Of a stretch of DNA of 64,000 bases, positions 52,759-62,322 are shown piece by piece; within the stretch, counting starts at the first letter, position 1, and every line of letters starts with the position of its first letter. A program made the translations under genes and the position numbers. The DNA lies in NCBI RefSeq assembly GCF_022808915.1, contig NZ_JAKZFS010000001.1:310001-374000 (forward strand), in the 5' to 3' direction. This DNA is from Fundidesulfovibrio terrae (GTDB lineage Bacteria; Desulfobacterota; Desulfovibrionia; Desulfovibrionales; Desulfovibrionaceae). Below the pieces are notes generated by a model. That model was not told the DNA's origin, ran no database searches, and was given only the letters and a program-made list of their open reading frames with translations.

Positions 52759-54825
52759 TCAGGCTTTCAGCTGAGCCGGTCCGCCGGAACCGGCCTGGCG
52801 TTCGAGCCCGGAGATAACCCGGGAGAGTTCGTCCACATGCCCGGCCATGCCGGAGACGGTACGGGTGAAGTCGTCCATGCCCCGGCCCAGGTCCTGGGAG
52901 AAGCTGCTGATCCCCGAGACGGACCGGGCGATCTCCTCGCTGACCGAGGATTGCTGCCCGGCGGCCTGGGCGATGCCGCTCACCTGTCCCGACGTCTTGT
53001 CCACCAGGTCCACGATGCCGAGCAGGGCCTCGCCGGACTGGGCCGCCAGGCCGGAGGCCACCTCCACGGCCTGGGCCGCCTTGTTGACCATGTCCACGTT
53101 CTGGGCGGTGCCCGCCTGGATGCTGGAGATGGCCTGGCCCACTTCCTTGGTGGAGTTCATGGTCTTCTCGGCCAGCTTGCGCACCTCGTCGGCCACCACG
53201 GCGAAGCCGCGTCCGGCCTCGCCGGCGCGGGCGGCCTCGATGGCCGCATTGAGCGCCAGCAGGTTGGTCTGGTCGGCTATGTCGGAGATCACATCCATCA
53301 CCTGGCCGATGGCCTTGGCCTGGTCGCCCAGGCGGGTCATGCCCTGTTCCAGGGCCTTGGCCAGTTCGTCCACCTGGGTGATGGCGCGGCGGGCGTCGTC
53401 CACCACGGACTGCCCGCGCTGGGCCTCGGCGCGGGTCCGGCCGGCCAGTTCGGAGGCTTCGTTGGCGTTGCGGGCCACCTCCAGGGCGCTGGAGTTCATC
53501 TCGTCCATGGCGGCGGCGGTCTCGGACGTGACGGATTCCTGGCCCTGCACGCCCTCGCGCAGGCTGTCGATCTCGTCCATCAACCCCCTGGAGCCTGCCT
53601 GCAGGCCCTCCACCACGTCGCGCAGCACGGCCACGGCCTGCATCATGCCCTCCGACTTGGCGCTTTCGGCCTGTCGCCGGGCCTGTTCCGCCTCGGCCAG
53701 GGCCGTTCTGCCTTCGGCGGCGGCCTTTTCGGCCATGGCGTGCTCCTGCCGGGCCTGTTCCAGGCTCTCTCTGAGCGCGTCCACCATGGAGCGCATGTCG
53801 TCGGCCATGCGCCCGATCTCGTCAGCGTCGCGCACCGCAAGCGCGCTGTCCAGCTTTCCGGCGGCGATGTCCCGGGCGAAGCCGCCGCAGGCGAACAGGG
53901 GGCGCAGCACCAGCACGCGCAGCACCACCACGATCACCCCCACCAGCGCCAGGGCCACTCCGGCGGCAATGGCCATGTTCTGCCCGTTGACCCGGCTCAC
54001 CTGAGCGGCCAGCTCCTGGGCAGGGGCCATGACCACGAAGCGCCAGCCCGTGAGCGGATCGGGCATCACCGTGGCCATGCCGGGCTTGCCGTCCTCCTCG
54101 AAGGCGATCTGCTCCAGGGACTTGGCCTGCATGGCCCGGCGCAGCCACTCGGGAGGGTTTTCCACGTTCTTCATGCGCTTGGCCGGATCGGGATGGGCCA
54201 CGTACATGCCGTCGCGGTCCAGGATGAACACGTAGCCGGTGTCGCCGATCTTGGTCTTGGAGACCTCGCTGACCAGGTAGTCCAGGTCCAGGCCGGCGTT
54301 GAGCACGCCCACGAGCTTCTTGGACTTGTCCCGGATGGGCACGGCCAGCACGGCCACGGCCTTGCCCACGGTGCGGCTGATGAGGGGCTTGGACACTGCG
54401 TGGGCCACTCCGCCATCCACCACGGCCTTGAAGTAGTCGCGATCCGTCACGTTGATGGGGGCCTTGAGTATCTCGGAGGAGACCTGGGCCTCGCCGGTCA
54501 GGTCGAAGACGTTGAAGTAGAGCAGGCCCTTGACGCTCTTGGCCAGCGAGGACAGCTCGGGCTGCATGGTGGAGGTGACGGCGATGGACGCGGACATGAT
54601 CACGTTCTCCTTGGCCGCCACGCCGTCCAGGAGAATGAACTTGTCCTCCATGCTGCCGGTGACGTCCCGGGTCAGGGACTGGGCCAGAAGGCTCATGTCC
54701 TGGGCCAGCTGCGCTTCCATGGAGGAACGGACCGTGCGCGCGTTGAGGAGCACCAGGCAGGCCATGCCCAGGACTACGGCCCCCAGGGCCGGGATGAGGA
54801 ACTTCAGTTGCAGGGAGCGCGTCAT
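52759..54825 (-). CDS. Methyl-accepting chemotaxis protein (Cache sensor)
   Basis: 688 residues from ATG 54825 after AAGGAG. TM about 10-30, periplasmic dCache domain ([36 protein letters not shown]), TM about 310-335, HAMP, then the signalling hairpin with the tip region [20 protein letters not shown] and [16 protein letters not shown]. It lacks the C-terminal NWxxF pentapeptide for CheR tethering. DxF-type Cache domains sense small organic acids or amino acids; the ligand here is unknown. Confidence 0.93.
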   Translation of the reverse strand: MTRSLQLKFLIPALGAVVLGMACLVLLNARTVRSSMEAQLAQDMSLLAQSLTRDVTGSMEDKFILLDGVAAKENVIMSASIAVTSTMQPELSSLAKSVKGLLYFNVFDLTGEAQVSSEILKAPINVTDRDYFKAVVDGGVAHAVSKPLISRTVGKAVAVLAVPIRDKSKKLVGVLNAGLDLDYLVSEVSKTKIGDTGYVFILDRDGMYVAHPDPAKRMKNVENPPEWLRRAMQAKSLEQIAFEEDGKPGMATVMPDPLTGWRFVVMAPAQELAAQVSRVNGQNMAIAAGVALALVGVIVVVLRVLVLRPLFACGGFARDIAAGKLDSALAVRDADEIGRMADDMRSMVDALRESLEQARQEHAMAEKAAAEGRTALAEAEQARRQAESAKSEGMMQAVAVLRDVVEGLQAGSRGLMDEIDSLREGVQGQESVTSETAAAMDEMNSSALEVARNANEASELAGRTRAEAQRGQSVVDDARRAITQVDELAKALEQGMTRLGDQAKAIGQVMDVISDIADQTNLLALNAAIEAARAGEAGRGFAVVADEVRKLAEKTMNSTKEVGQAISSIQAGTAQNVDMVNKAAQAVEVASGLAAQSGEALLGIVDLVDKTSGQVSGIAQAAGQQSSVSEEIARSVSGISSFSQDLGRGMDDFTRTVSGMAGHVDELSRVISGLERQAGSGGPAQLKA

Positions 54826-55148
54826 GAAATCTCCTTGGGTTCGTCCGGACAGTCGCGGTGCCTGATCCGAAACGGCGTGGCGCGTTTGGCCGGGGGCCGC
54901 TCGGCCTGTCGGCAAAACGGACGTTCCCTGGCGAGACTCGTGGGAAAATATTTTATTTAATGAATATAATTATTTTTTTCGATGCGGATGTCAAATCCGG
55001 AGGGCTCGAGTCGATGCTGGCACCGGCCTTGGAGCCGCGCCGGCGGACGCTGTGTCGAGACGGTTCCGAATTTGTCGCAACTGCTTGACAAGGATAGAGA
55101 ATGGGAACAAATGACCCACAGGGCGACGTATATATTGGAGGACGCGGT
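54826..55148. other. Promoter region of the cytochrome/heme-receptor operon
   Basis: 323 bases, AT-rich at 54950-54985. TTGACA occurs at 55085-55090 but no good -10 follows at the right distance. No gene is supported. Confidence 0.45.
55017..55032 (+). promoter_or_regulatory. Near-consensus sigma-54-like element
   Basis: CTGGCACCGGCCTTGG: the -24 half is perfect (TGGCAC) and TTG is correctly placed, but the invariant GC at -12 is GG. If used it would start near 55044, about 105 bases before the cytochrome gene. The change at an invariant position makes it doubtful. Confidence 0.25.
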
Positions 55149-55607
55149 ATGTTTCGGGGTGTGTTTTTGTTTTTGTGCGTTGTGTTGTTGCCTTCGTCCG
55201 GCCTTTGTTCCCAGCAAGAGGAATCCCATTACATCGGTTCCAAAGCGTGCTCTCAGTGCCATGAGCAGCAATACGGGAACTTCTCGAAATATTCGAAGAA
55301 GGCCCACGCCTGGGATTCCATCGCCATCATGAAACCCAAGCTCAAGGAAAACGAACTCAAGCAGTGCTATGAATGCCACACCACGGGGTACGGCAAGAAG
55401 GGCGGGTTCGTGAGCCACGAGACGACGCCGGGGCTGGCCGACGTGGGTTGCGAGAGCTGCCACGGGCCCGGCAGCGCCCATGCCGAGTCCGGCGACCCCA
55501 AGCTTACGACGCGCCGGCCCTCCATGCAGACCTGCACCGCATGCCACAACTCCCAGAGGGTGGAGGACTTCCACTTCAAACCGCTGCTCTTCTCGGGCGC
55601 GCACTAG
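55149..55607 (+). CDS. Tetraheme cytochrome c (c554-like)
   Basis: 152 residues from ATG 55149 (GGAGG upstream). Signal peptide about 1-22. Four heme-binding CxxCH motifs: CSQCH, CYECH, CESCH and CTACH, with extra His residues (AHAW, HETTP, HGPGSAHAE) available as axial ligands. KACSQCHEQQYGNFSKYSKKAHAW resembles the start of the cytochrome c554 family. It should carry electrons in the periplasm. Directly upstream of a heme-containing chemoreceptor, probably on one transcript. Confidence 0.88.
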   Translation: MFRGVFLFLCVVLLPSSGLCSQQEESHYIGSKACSQCHEQQYGNFSKYSKKAHAWDSIAIMKPKLKENELKQCYECHTTGYGKKGGFVSHETTPGLADVGCESCHGPGSAHAESGDPKLTTRRPSMQTCTACHNSQRVEDFHFKPLLFSGAH

Positions 55608-55616
55608 GTGGCGGTC

Positions 55617-57665
55617 ATGAATTTCACTCATTCCATCAACGCCAAGATCACCGTCCTTATCGCCGCGATCTCCCTGGCCGTCATTTCGGCCATCAGCGTC
55701 TACGAGGGGATCGGCATCCGGAACATGATGTCCGACCAGATCCGTCACTCCGCCGAGGCCGAGGCGGACCTGGCCTACATGGGCATCGAGAAGCCCATGG
55801 TGGTGGGCGACAACCGCTCCACCATCGAGGAGTTCGGGGCCATCCGGACCAAGTTCAAGGACCTGACCGCCTACATGACCTCCTACACCGGCAGCGTGAC
55901 CTACAGCACCGAGCCGGGCGCCGTGCGCAAGGACTTCGCCCAGGCCGCGGGCAGCCCGGAACTGACGGAACTGCACCGCCGGGGGCTCAAGGAGAACCTG
56001 CGCGAATCGGTCTTCGTGGAGCAGGACGGCAAAAAGATGCTGGCCCGGGTCATCTCGGTGCCCAACCAGGCCAAGTGCCACCACTGCCACGGCTCCTCGG
56101 AGCCCATCATCGGCCAGATGGTGCTCCTCTCGGACGTGTCCTCGCAGTGGGGGGCCATGCGCTCCCAGATCACGACCTCGGCCGTCGTGGGGCTTTGCGG
56201 GCTGGCGCTCCTGATCGGCATTTCGGTCTGGGCCGTGCGCACCATGATGATCAAGAAGATCACCGTGCTGACCACCTCCGCCGAGAAGGTGGCGGGCGGA
56301 GACTTCGACGTGAGTTTCGCCGTGGGTGGCCAGGACGAGCTGGGCAGGCTGGCCGGTGACATCGACACTATGGTGGGCCAGCTCAAGGTGAAGCTCGGGT
56401 TCTCGGAGGGCGTGCTCAAGGGCATCCCCACCCCCTGCGGCATCGTGGGGCCGGACTTCAAGATGCTCTGGGTCAACAGCCAGCTCTGCGCCCTGCTGGG
56501 CAAGGACAAGGCGCCCGAAACCTACGTGGGGCTCAAGTCCGGGGACTTCTTCTGGGCCGAGCCCAACCGGGAGACCCTCTCCGACAAGGCCATCAAGGAA
56601 GGCAGGGCCCTCTCCGCCCAGCGGGTGTGGACCTCCCCCTCCGGGGACAAGACCCTGCACGTCAACATCAGCACCACGCCCTTCTTCGATATGGACGGCC
56701 AACTGCTCGGCTCCATCACCTTCTGGAACGACCTCACCGAGATAGTGGCCAAGCAGCACCAGATAGAGGAGCAGAACGCGGTCATCGCCCAGGCGGCGCA
56801 GCGTGCCGAGGGCATCGCCCACCATCTGGCCTCCACCTCCGAGCACCTGCTTGCCCGTATCGACGAAACCACGCGCGGCACGGGCAACCAGCGACACCGC
56901 ATCCAGGAAACGGCCACGGCCGTGGAGCAGATGAACGCCTCCGTGCTGGAGGTGGCTAGGAACGCCTCCGACGCAGCCCGCAACGCCGAGAACGCCCGGG
57001 AGCGCGCCGTGCTCGGACAGAGGGTGGCCGACGAATCCATCACGGCCATCATGAGCGTTCGCGAACAGGCCCGGAAAATGAACGAAAGCCTGCACAAGCT
57101 CGGCGACCAGGCCCAGGGGGTCGGGCGCATCATCAACATCATCACCGATATCGCCGACCAGACCAACCTGCTCGCCCTGAACGCGGCCATCGAGGCCGCC
57201 CGGGCCGGTGAGGCCGGGCGCGGCTTCGCCGTGGTGGCCGACGAGGTGAGGAAGCTCGCCGAAAAGACCATGGACGCCACCCGGGAGGTCCATACGGCCG
57301 TAAGCGGCATCCAGGACGGCACGCGCCTGAACATCTCGCTCATCGATGCGGCCGGCAAGGACGTGGAGCAGGGCGCGGAGCTGGTCAAGAACGCGGGCGA
57401 CGCCCTGCGCGAGATCGTGGAGGTTTCGGTGAGCACGGCGGACATGGTGCGCTCAATCGCCACCGCCGCCGAGCAGCAGTCGGCCGCGTCCGAAGAGATC
57501 ACCAGCACCGTGGACGACGTGAACGCCATCGCTTCCGAGACCTCGCAGACCATGGACGAACTCTCCGAAACCTCGCGCGAGGTGGCCCAGGTAGCCATGG
57601 AGCTGCGCGAGGTGATCGGCACCATGAGCCTCGCGCAGGCAGAGGCACCCAAAAGCTTGGCCTGA
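55617..57665 (+). CDS. Heme-binding methyl-accepting chemotaxis protein (DcrA-like)
   Basis: 682 residues from ATG 55617; a GTG at 55608 is also in frame. TM about 10-30; periplasmic domain (Tll0287-like, with [16 protein letters not shown]) containing a c-type heme motif C154-x2-C157-H158; TM about 190-210; HAMP; a PAS domain (about 260-375); signalling hairpin ([20 protein letters not shown]). This is the plan of D. vulgaris DcrA, which binds c-heme and senses oxygen or redox potential. Starts nine bases after a tetraheme cytochrome gene, which may exchange electrons with it. Confidence 0.92.
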   Translation: MNFTHSINAKITVLIAAISLAVISAISVYEGIGIRNMMSDQIRHSAEAEADLAYMGIEKPMVVGDNRSTIEEFGAIRTKFKDLTAYMTSYTGSVTYSTEPGAVRKDFAQAAGSPELTELHRRGLKENLRESVFVEQDGKKMLARVISVPNQAKCHHCHGSSEPIIGQMVLLSDVSSQWGAMRSQITTSAVVGLCGLALLIGISVWAVRTMMIKKITVLTTSAEKVAGGDFDVSFAVGGQDELGRLAGDIDTMVGQLKVKLGFSEGVLKGIPTPCGIVGPDFKMLWVNSQLCALLGKDKAPETYVGLKSGDFFWAEPNRETLSDKAIKEGRALSAQRVWTSPSGDKTLHVNISTTPFFDMDGQLLGSITFWNDLTEIVAKQHQIEEQNAVIAQAAQRAEGIAHHLASTSEHLLARIDETTRGTGNQRHRIQETATAVEQMNASVLEVARNASDAARNAENARERAVLGQRVADESITAIMSVREQARKMNESLHKLGDQAQGVGRIINIITDIADQTNLLALNAAIEAARAGEAGRGFAVVADEVRKLAEKTMDATREVHTAVSGIQDGTRLNISLIDAAGKDVEQGAELVKNAGDALREIVEVSVSTADMVRSIATAAEQQSAASEEITSTVDDVNAIASETSQTMDELSETSREVAQVAMELREVIGTMSLAQAEAPKSLA

Positions 57666-57692
57666 ACACCGGCCGAGACAGCGACGTGACGG

Positions 57693-57722
57693 GGGAGGGG
57701 CGGATCGCCCCTCCCTTTTTTC
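57693..57722 (+). terminator. Terminator of the heme-receptor operon
   Basis: Perfect 10-bp stem GGGAGGGGCG / CGCCCCTCCC with a 3-nt loop, then TTTTTT. Confidence 0.92.
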
Positions 57723-57827
57723 ATTCCCGCCCCCAAGGTGCGCTTTCCAGGTCCCCCCATTGACACCGGCGGACATGTGGGCCACCCATGATCCATAACC
57801 CCGCATTGCGCCAAGGAGGCTTAAGCC

Positions 57828-58334
57828 ATGAGACCTGTCACCGTCGCCGCGCGCCTTGTCCCGTTCTTCGTCCTGTCCGCCCTGCTCCTCGCGGCCCCAT
57901 GCCTTGCCGAGTCCAAGATCGCCGTGGTCAACTCCAGGGAAGTGGTTTCGAAGTGCGACATGGGCGTGAAGGCCCTGGCCGAGTTAAAGGAACTCCTCGG
58001 CCCCAGGCAGCAGCAGCTTGCCGCCAAGCAGAAGGAAATCCGTGAACTGCAGGCTCAGTCCCAGGGAAAGGCTCTGGAGAAGAACCCGAAGAAGGCCGAG
58101 ATCGATACAAAGATCAGGAACTATGCCCAGGAAGAGGCCATCCTGCGCCGGGACATCGCCATGGAGGAGGAAAAGCGCCTCAAGCCCATTGCGGAAAAGC
58201 TGTCGGCGGTGGTCAAGGCGTACGCGGTGGAGAAAAAGTATGCCGCCATCCAGGAGAAGGGGCAGTTCCTTTACGTGGATCCGGCGCTCGACGTCACCGA
58301 CGAAATCCTGAAGCGGATGAACCAGGCCCAGTAG
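57828..58334 (+). CDS. OmpH/Skp-family periplasmic chaperone-like protein
   Basis: 168 residues, AAGGAGG upstream. Signal peptide ending LAAPCLA; then ESKIAVVNSREVVSKCDMGVKALAELK, the OmpH opening, a long Gln/Lys/Glu-rich helical tentacle (about 60-125) and the C-terminal YAAIQEKGQFLYVDPALDVTDEILKRMN. Skp-type proteins hold unfolded outer-membrane proteins in the periplasm. Not next to bamA as the main skp usually is, so this is probably a paralogue. Confidence 0.87.
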   Translation: MRPVTVAARLVPFFVLSALLLAAPCLAESKIAVVNSREVVSKCDMGVKALAELKELLGPRQQQLAAKQKEIRELQAQSQGKALEKNPKKAEIDTKIRNYAQEEAILRRDIAMEEEKRLKPIAEKLSAVVKAYAVEKKYAAIQEKGQFLYVDPALDVTDEILKRMNQAQ

Positions 58335-58460
58335 TCCGGGGCCGTGCGCCGGGATTCCCGGCGCTGCCCCGGTGCGATCAGTTCGTCCGGCGGGCGCATT
58401 GATCCTTTTACTGCCCGGCGGCGTCCCGGCCGCCGGGCGGACCCGTCTCGCGGCACGGGC

Positions 58461-59303
58461 TTACTCGCCGGAGGCTGCCGCGCTTTCCCCCCAGGCCTCG
58501 CTGCTGCGGGCCACTTTCTTACGCACCCCGGCCCAAGTGTCCGTGGTCAGGTACGACTCCTCCCAGCGGGCCAGAAAACGCGTGAACATCTCGTAGGGCA
58601 CCGTGAAGGTCATCTCGTCGGTCTTGAGGAACTTGCGCTCCGAGGGGTCGAACCCGCCCAGCACGGCCTTAAGCCGTCCTTGCTTCAGGTAGTGGAACGG
58701 CCAGGTGGTCATGCAGGCGCAGCCCGCGCCGAAGGGGGACATCACGGCCTCGAAGTCGCCGGTGACGAAGCTGGCCAGGAAGCCCAGCCCCGCGAGCACC
58801 TCGGGGCGGCCGAAGAAGGTGACTGTCTCCGGGGTCTCGTCCGGCTCGAACCGGCTCACGGGCTTGAACACGCAGAAGCGCGCGGGCGCTGGCCTGGGGG
58901 GGATCTCGGTGAAGAGGCGGCGCACCGTCTCGGGGCTGTCCAGGTAGCGCTCGCCGTGCACCTGGGTGCCGGGGATGCCCGAGGAGACGTAGCGGGTGAG
59001 GAAGTCCAGCTGCGGCTGGTGGAAGCCCAGGTAGAAGGAGCCGCCCATGCAGCCGTAGCGGGCGGACTCGAAATAGGCCGCCGACTTCTTCTTTCTGGCC
59101 AGCCAGATATTGCCCATCACGCAGGAGAACGATCCCCACACGGCCTGCCAGTCCATCTTTCCGGCCTGCTCAAGCTCCGCGGACACGGGCGGGCCGGGCT
59201 TGGGCGAGAACCCATCCTGCGGCTCCCGGTCGGTGTAGAACATGCCGAAGGGCTCGCCGTCGTGGCCCAGGGCGTCCAGAAAGGCTTTCAGCGGTGCATC
59301 CAT
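58461..59303 (-). CDS. DUF169 family protein
   Basis: 280 residues from ATG 59303 with GGAGGTGAC upstream; an in-frame GTG nine bases earlier is less likely. Conserved features include PFGMFYTD, a Cys cluster (FSCVMGNIWLARKKK; YGCMGGSFYLGFHQP; GAGCACMTTWP) and FDPSERKFLKTDEMTFTVPYEMF. Several Cys could bind a metal or Fe-S cluster. DUF169 proteins occur mainly in anaerobes; function not established. It precedes the NtrC-like gene on the same strand by 45 bases in reverse order, so it lies downstream of it. Confidence 0.87.
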   Translation of the reverse strand: MDAPLKAFLDALGHDGEPFGMFYTDREPQDGFSPKPGPPVSAELEQAGKMDWQAVWGSFSCVMGNIWLARKKKSAAYFESARYGCMGGSFYLGFHQPQLDFLTRYVSSGIPGTQVHGERYLDSPETVRRLFTEIPPRPAPARFCVFKPVSRFEPDETPETVTFFGRPEVLAGLGFLASFVTGDFEAVMSPFGAGCACMTTWPFHYLKQGRLKAVLGGFDPSERKFLKTDEMTFTVPYEMFTRFLARWEESYLTTDTWAGVRKKVARSSEAWGESAAASGE

Positions 59304-59348
59304 GACAGTCACCTCCAGGGGCGGTTGTCGCCGGTTGGGCGGGAGCGC

Positions 59349-60776
59349 TCAGGACAGGGCGTCGCCGATCTTGATCTGGGCCGCGACCGTGAGGCCCAGG
59401 CGCTCCATCTTGGCCAACAGAGTGGGGCGCGACAGCCCCAGGAGCTTGGCCGCGTGCGACCGGTTGCCCCCCGTGACCCGCAGGGCCTCGGCCAGCACCA
59501 CGGCGGCGAAGCGGTCCGTCACCTGGTTGAAGAGGTCCGGGCCGCCGGCGGCCACGGCCAGGCGCGCGTATTCGCCCAACGCCTCGCCCGCGTCAGGCAG
59601 GGGCTCGGCGGCGCGTCCGGCGATGGCCGCGCGCACGTCGGGGGCGCCAATCGCCAGGCCGCGTGAAAATATCAGGGTCTTCTGCAGCACGTTGGAGAGC
59701 TCGCGCACGTTGCCGGGCCAGTCGTGGTCGGCCAGGGCGGCCAGACCCTCGGCGGTGATGCCGGGGTCGGACACGGACATGGCCTTGGAGTGCAGGGCCA
59801 GGAAGTGCGCGGCCAATTGGGGCAGGTCCTCCTTGCGCTCGCGCAGCGGCGGCAGCACGATGCGCACCACCTGCAGGCGGTAGTAGAGGTCCTCGCGGAA
59901 GCGGCCCTCGGCCATGGCTGCTTCCAGGTCGCGGTTGGTGGCGGCGATGATTCGCACGTCCACGGCCGTGGGACCCTTGCCGCCCAGGCGCTCGATCTGC
60001 TTCTCCTGCAAGAGCCTCAAAAGTTTGGCCTGCACGGGCAGGGGCATGTCCCCGATCTCGTCCAGGAACACCGTGCCGCCCTGGGCCTGCTCGATCTTGC
60101 CCGCCCGGCGGTGGTTGGCCCCGGTGAAGGCTCCCTTCTCGTGGCCGAAGAGCTCGCTCTCCAGAAGCGATTCCGGGATGGCCACGCAGTTGACTACCAC
60201 GAGGGGCCTGTCCTTGCGCCCGGAGTAGCTCCACAGGGCGCGCGCGGCCAGCTCCTTTCCGGTTCCGGATTCCCCCTGCACCAGCACCGTGGCGTCGGTG
60301 GCGGCTACGCGGCCCAGCTGCTTGTAGACCTCGCGCATGGCCCGGCTCTGGCCCACCAGCGACACCTGGGCCCCGGCCGCCGGGGTGGCGTGCTTGCGCG
60401 CGCCCTTGGCCAGGCGCGAGGCGTCCAGGGCCTGGGCGATGAGGCCCAGCATCTCGGGGATGTCGAAGGGCTTGAGGATGTAGTCGAACGCGCCCTTGTT
60501 CACGGCCTCGATGGCCGTGGCCGTGGTGCCGAAGGCGGTCATGATGATCACTGGGGTGGCCGGGTCCTGGGCCTTCATGCGCGCAAGCGCCTCGATGCCG
60601 GTCATGCCCTGCATGCGTACGTCCATGACCACCAGGTCCGGGTGGTCCTTGGCCTGGCGTTCCACGCCCTCCTCTCCCGAGGCGGCGGTGATGGCCTGGT
60701 GGCCCTCCATGTCCAGGAGCTTGGCGAAGCTGGTCCGAAGCCCGGCGTCGTCGTCCACGATGAGGATCACTGCCAC
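59349..60776 (-). CDS. NtrC-family response regulator (REC-AAA+-Fis HTH)
   Basis: 475 residues. GTG 60776 start after AAGGAGGGG; it overlaps the last ten bases of the kinase gene. Receiver with D52-region phospho-site (LVVMDVRMQGMTG) and Lys (ILKPFD); AAA+ with Walker A GESGTGKE, intact GAFTGA and Walker B FLDEIGD; Fis HTH (NRSHAAKLLGLSRPTLLAKM). It should activate sigma-54 promoters when phosphorylated by the adjacent kinase. Targets unknown; the DUF169 gene just downstream is a candidate. Confidence 0.94.
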   Translation of the reverse strand: MAVILIVDDDAGLRTSFAKLLDMEGHQAITAASGEEGVERQAKDHPDLVVMDVRMQGMTGIEALARMKAQDPATPVIIMTAFGTTATAIEAVNKGAFDYILKPFDIPEMLGLIAQALDASRLAKGARKHATPAAGAQVSLVGQSRAMREVYKQLGRVAATDATVLVQGESGTGKELAARALWSYSGRKDRPLVVVNCVAIPESLLESELFGHEKGAFTGANHRRAGKIEQAQGGTVFLDEIGDMPLPVQAKLLRLLQEKQIERLGGKGPTAVDVRIIAATNRDLEAAMAEGRFREDLYYRLQVVRIVLPPLRERKEDLPQLAAHFLALHSKAMSVSDPGITAEGLAALADHDWPGNVRELSNVLQKTLIFSRGLAIGAPDVRAAIAGRAAEPLPDAGEALGEYARLAVAAGGPDLFNQVTDRFAAVVLAEALRVTGGNRSHAAKLLGLSRPTLLAKMERLGLTVAAQIKIGDALS

Positions 60777-62245
60777 CTGGCCCCTCCTTGCGACTGGGCG
60801 TCGAAGGGCAGGGTGATGGTGAACTTGGCCCCGCCGCCCTTGGCCTGGGTCAGGGTGAGGGTGCCGCCGTGCTCGGCCACGATGCGCCGGGCGATGGGCA
60901 GGCCCAGGCCCGTGCCTTCCTGCTTGGTGGTGTGGAAGGGCTCGAACACGTGCTCCCGCTCGGCTTCGGGTACTCCCGGCCCCGTGTCGGACACGGAGAT
61001 CACCGCCACGCGCCCCGTGGGTTCGATGAACCCGTCGTGCTCGGCGATGGTGATGCGCCCCGGCCCGTCCATGGCCTCCAGCGAGTTGGAAAGGAGGTTC
61101 ACCAGCACCTCCTTGAGCTGTTCGGGGTCGATGAGGATTTGCTGCAGCTGGTTCTCGCGCTCCACGTCGACGCTGACGCGCTGCGCGTCCAGGCGCAGCT
61201 TGAGCAGCGTCAGGGCGTCGTCGGTGACCTCCGAGGGGCTGGCGCGCTTGAGGGTGAGCTTGGGCGGGCGGGCGTACTCCAGGAAGTTCTGGATGATGTG
61301 GTCCAGGTGCTTGATCTCCTCGGAGATGACCTGGAAGTCCTCGCTCTGGTTGTCGGTGAGCTCCAGGGAGCGCTGCAGGGAGAAAAGGCGCATCTTCACC
61401 GACGTGAGCGGGTTGCGGATGGAGTGGGCCACGCCCGCGGCCATCTTGCCCACGCCCGCCAGGCGTTCCGTGGCCAGGAGCGTGGCCTGGCTCTTCTCGA
61501 GCTTGGCCCTGGCCTGCACGGCGCGCTCCAGCAGGCCGTGCATGCGGGTCTCCAGGGCGGCCACCTCGTCGGGGGCGACCAGGTGGTCCTCGCCCATGGC
61601 CAGGCGGCGGATGGGCCCCAGGAGCTGGCGCGAGAGCACCAGCGTCAGGACCATCCCCAGGATAAGGGTGAAGGGCAGGAAGGCCAGGGCCATGGAGTTG
61701 ACCAGGCTCATGCGTCCGATGCCGTCTTCGCGGTCGGTCTCGAGCTTCTGGCGCAGGTCCTCCAGGAAGGTTTCGCACTTGGTGATGAGGGTGTCGAAAC
61801 GCCTTCTGGCCCCGGCGTGGATGACCACGGCGTCGTTTCGCCTCCCCGCGTCCAGGAGGGCCACCACCTGCTCGCGCTCGACGGTCAGGCGCACGAACCC
61901 GGCCTCGATCTCGTTGAGCAGCTGGCGGGCGGTTTCGTCGGAGGCGAAGGCCCGCACGCGGGTCATCTCGCGCTCGAAGGTGTTCTGCTGCTCGGTGAGC
62001 CGCGTGAGCCAGTGCCGGTCGAAATCCAGGGAGTAATAGGTGAGGAAGCCGCGCTGGGCGGCAAGCGAGCTCTCCATGCGCATGCCCGCGTCCAGGGCCT
62101 GCATCTGGCGTTCGAAGATGTTGGTGAAGAACGCCTGGAGCCGGGTGCCGTACCAGAGCATGAACGACCCGCCGCCGACGGTCACGGCCATGAGCAGGCC
62201 CAGGACCAGGTAGATGCGCAGGCGCAGGGAAACGTGGAGACGCAT
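60767..62245 (-). CDS. NtrB/ZraS-type membrane histidine kinase
   Basis: 492 residues. TM about 9-30; a helical periplasmic sensor (about 35-185) with no Cache fold, including a coiled Arg/Glu-rich bundle; TM about 188-210; short HAMP-like linker; HisKA with His in GVAHSIRNPLTSVKM; HATPase NLLSNSLEAM, DTGPGVP and GTGLGLPIARR. SIRNPL is typical of kinases that pair with NtrC-type regulators, here encoded by the overlapping downstream gene. No clear Shine-Dalgarno precedes ATG 62245, so the true start could differ. Confidence 0.92.
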   Translation of the reverse strand: MRLHVSLRLRIYLVLGLLMAVTVGGGSFMLWYGTRLQAFFTNIFERQMQALDAGMRMESSLAAQRGFLTYYSLDFDRHWLTRLTEQQNTFEREMTRVRAFASDETARQLLNEIEAGFVRLTVEREQVVALLDAGRRNDAVVIHAGARRRFDTLITKCETFLEDLRQKLETDREDGIGRMSLVNSMALAFLPFTLILGMVLTLVLSRQLLGPIRRLAMGEDHLVAPDEVAALETRMHGLLERAVQARAKLEKSQATLLATERLAGVGKMAAGVAHSIRNPLTSVKMRLFSLQRSLELTDNQSEDFQVISEEIKHLDHIIQNFLEYARPPKLTLKRASPSEVTDDALTLLKLRLDAQRVSVDVERENQLQQILIDPEQLKEVLVNLLSNSLEAMDGPGRITIAEHDGFIEPTGRVAVISVSDTGPGVPEAEREHVFEPFHTTKQEGTGLGLPIARRIVAEHGGTLTLTQAKGGGAKFTITLPFDAQSQGGARWQ

Positions 62246-62322
62246 GGAGGGATATTGCGGGCGCGCGCCAGGAAGTCAAGCGCGGGGGAGCCTTCGCGTT
62301 GTCGGAACGTCCGGGAGGGGGC

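Noticed and set aside
52612-54960. 782-codon plus-strand frame over the chemoreceptor gene
   Set aside because: Low-complexity Gly/His-rich product antisense to a textbook chemoreceptor; GC artefact.
59349-62279. 976-codon minus-strand frame suggesting a kinase-regulator fusion
   Set aside because: The upstream 500 codons are in a different frame from the real kinase (60767-62245) and are Pro/Arg-rich nonsense; only the last 475 codons are the regulator.
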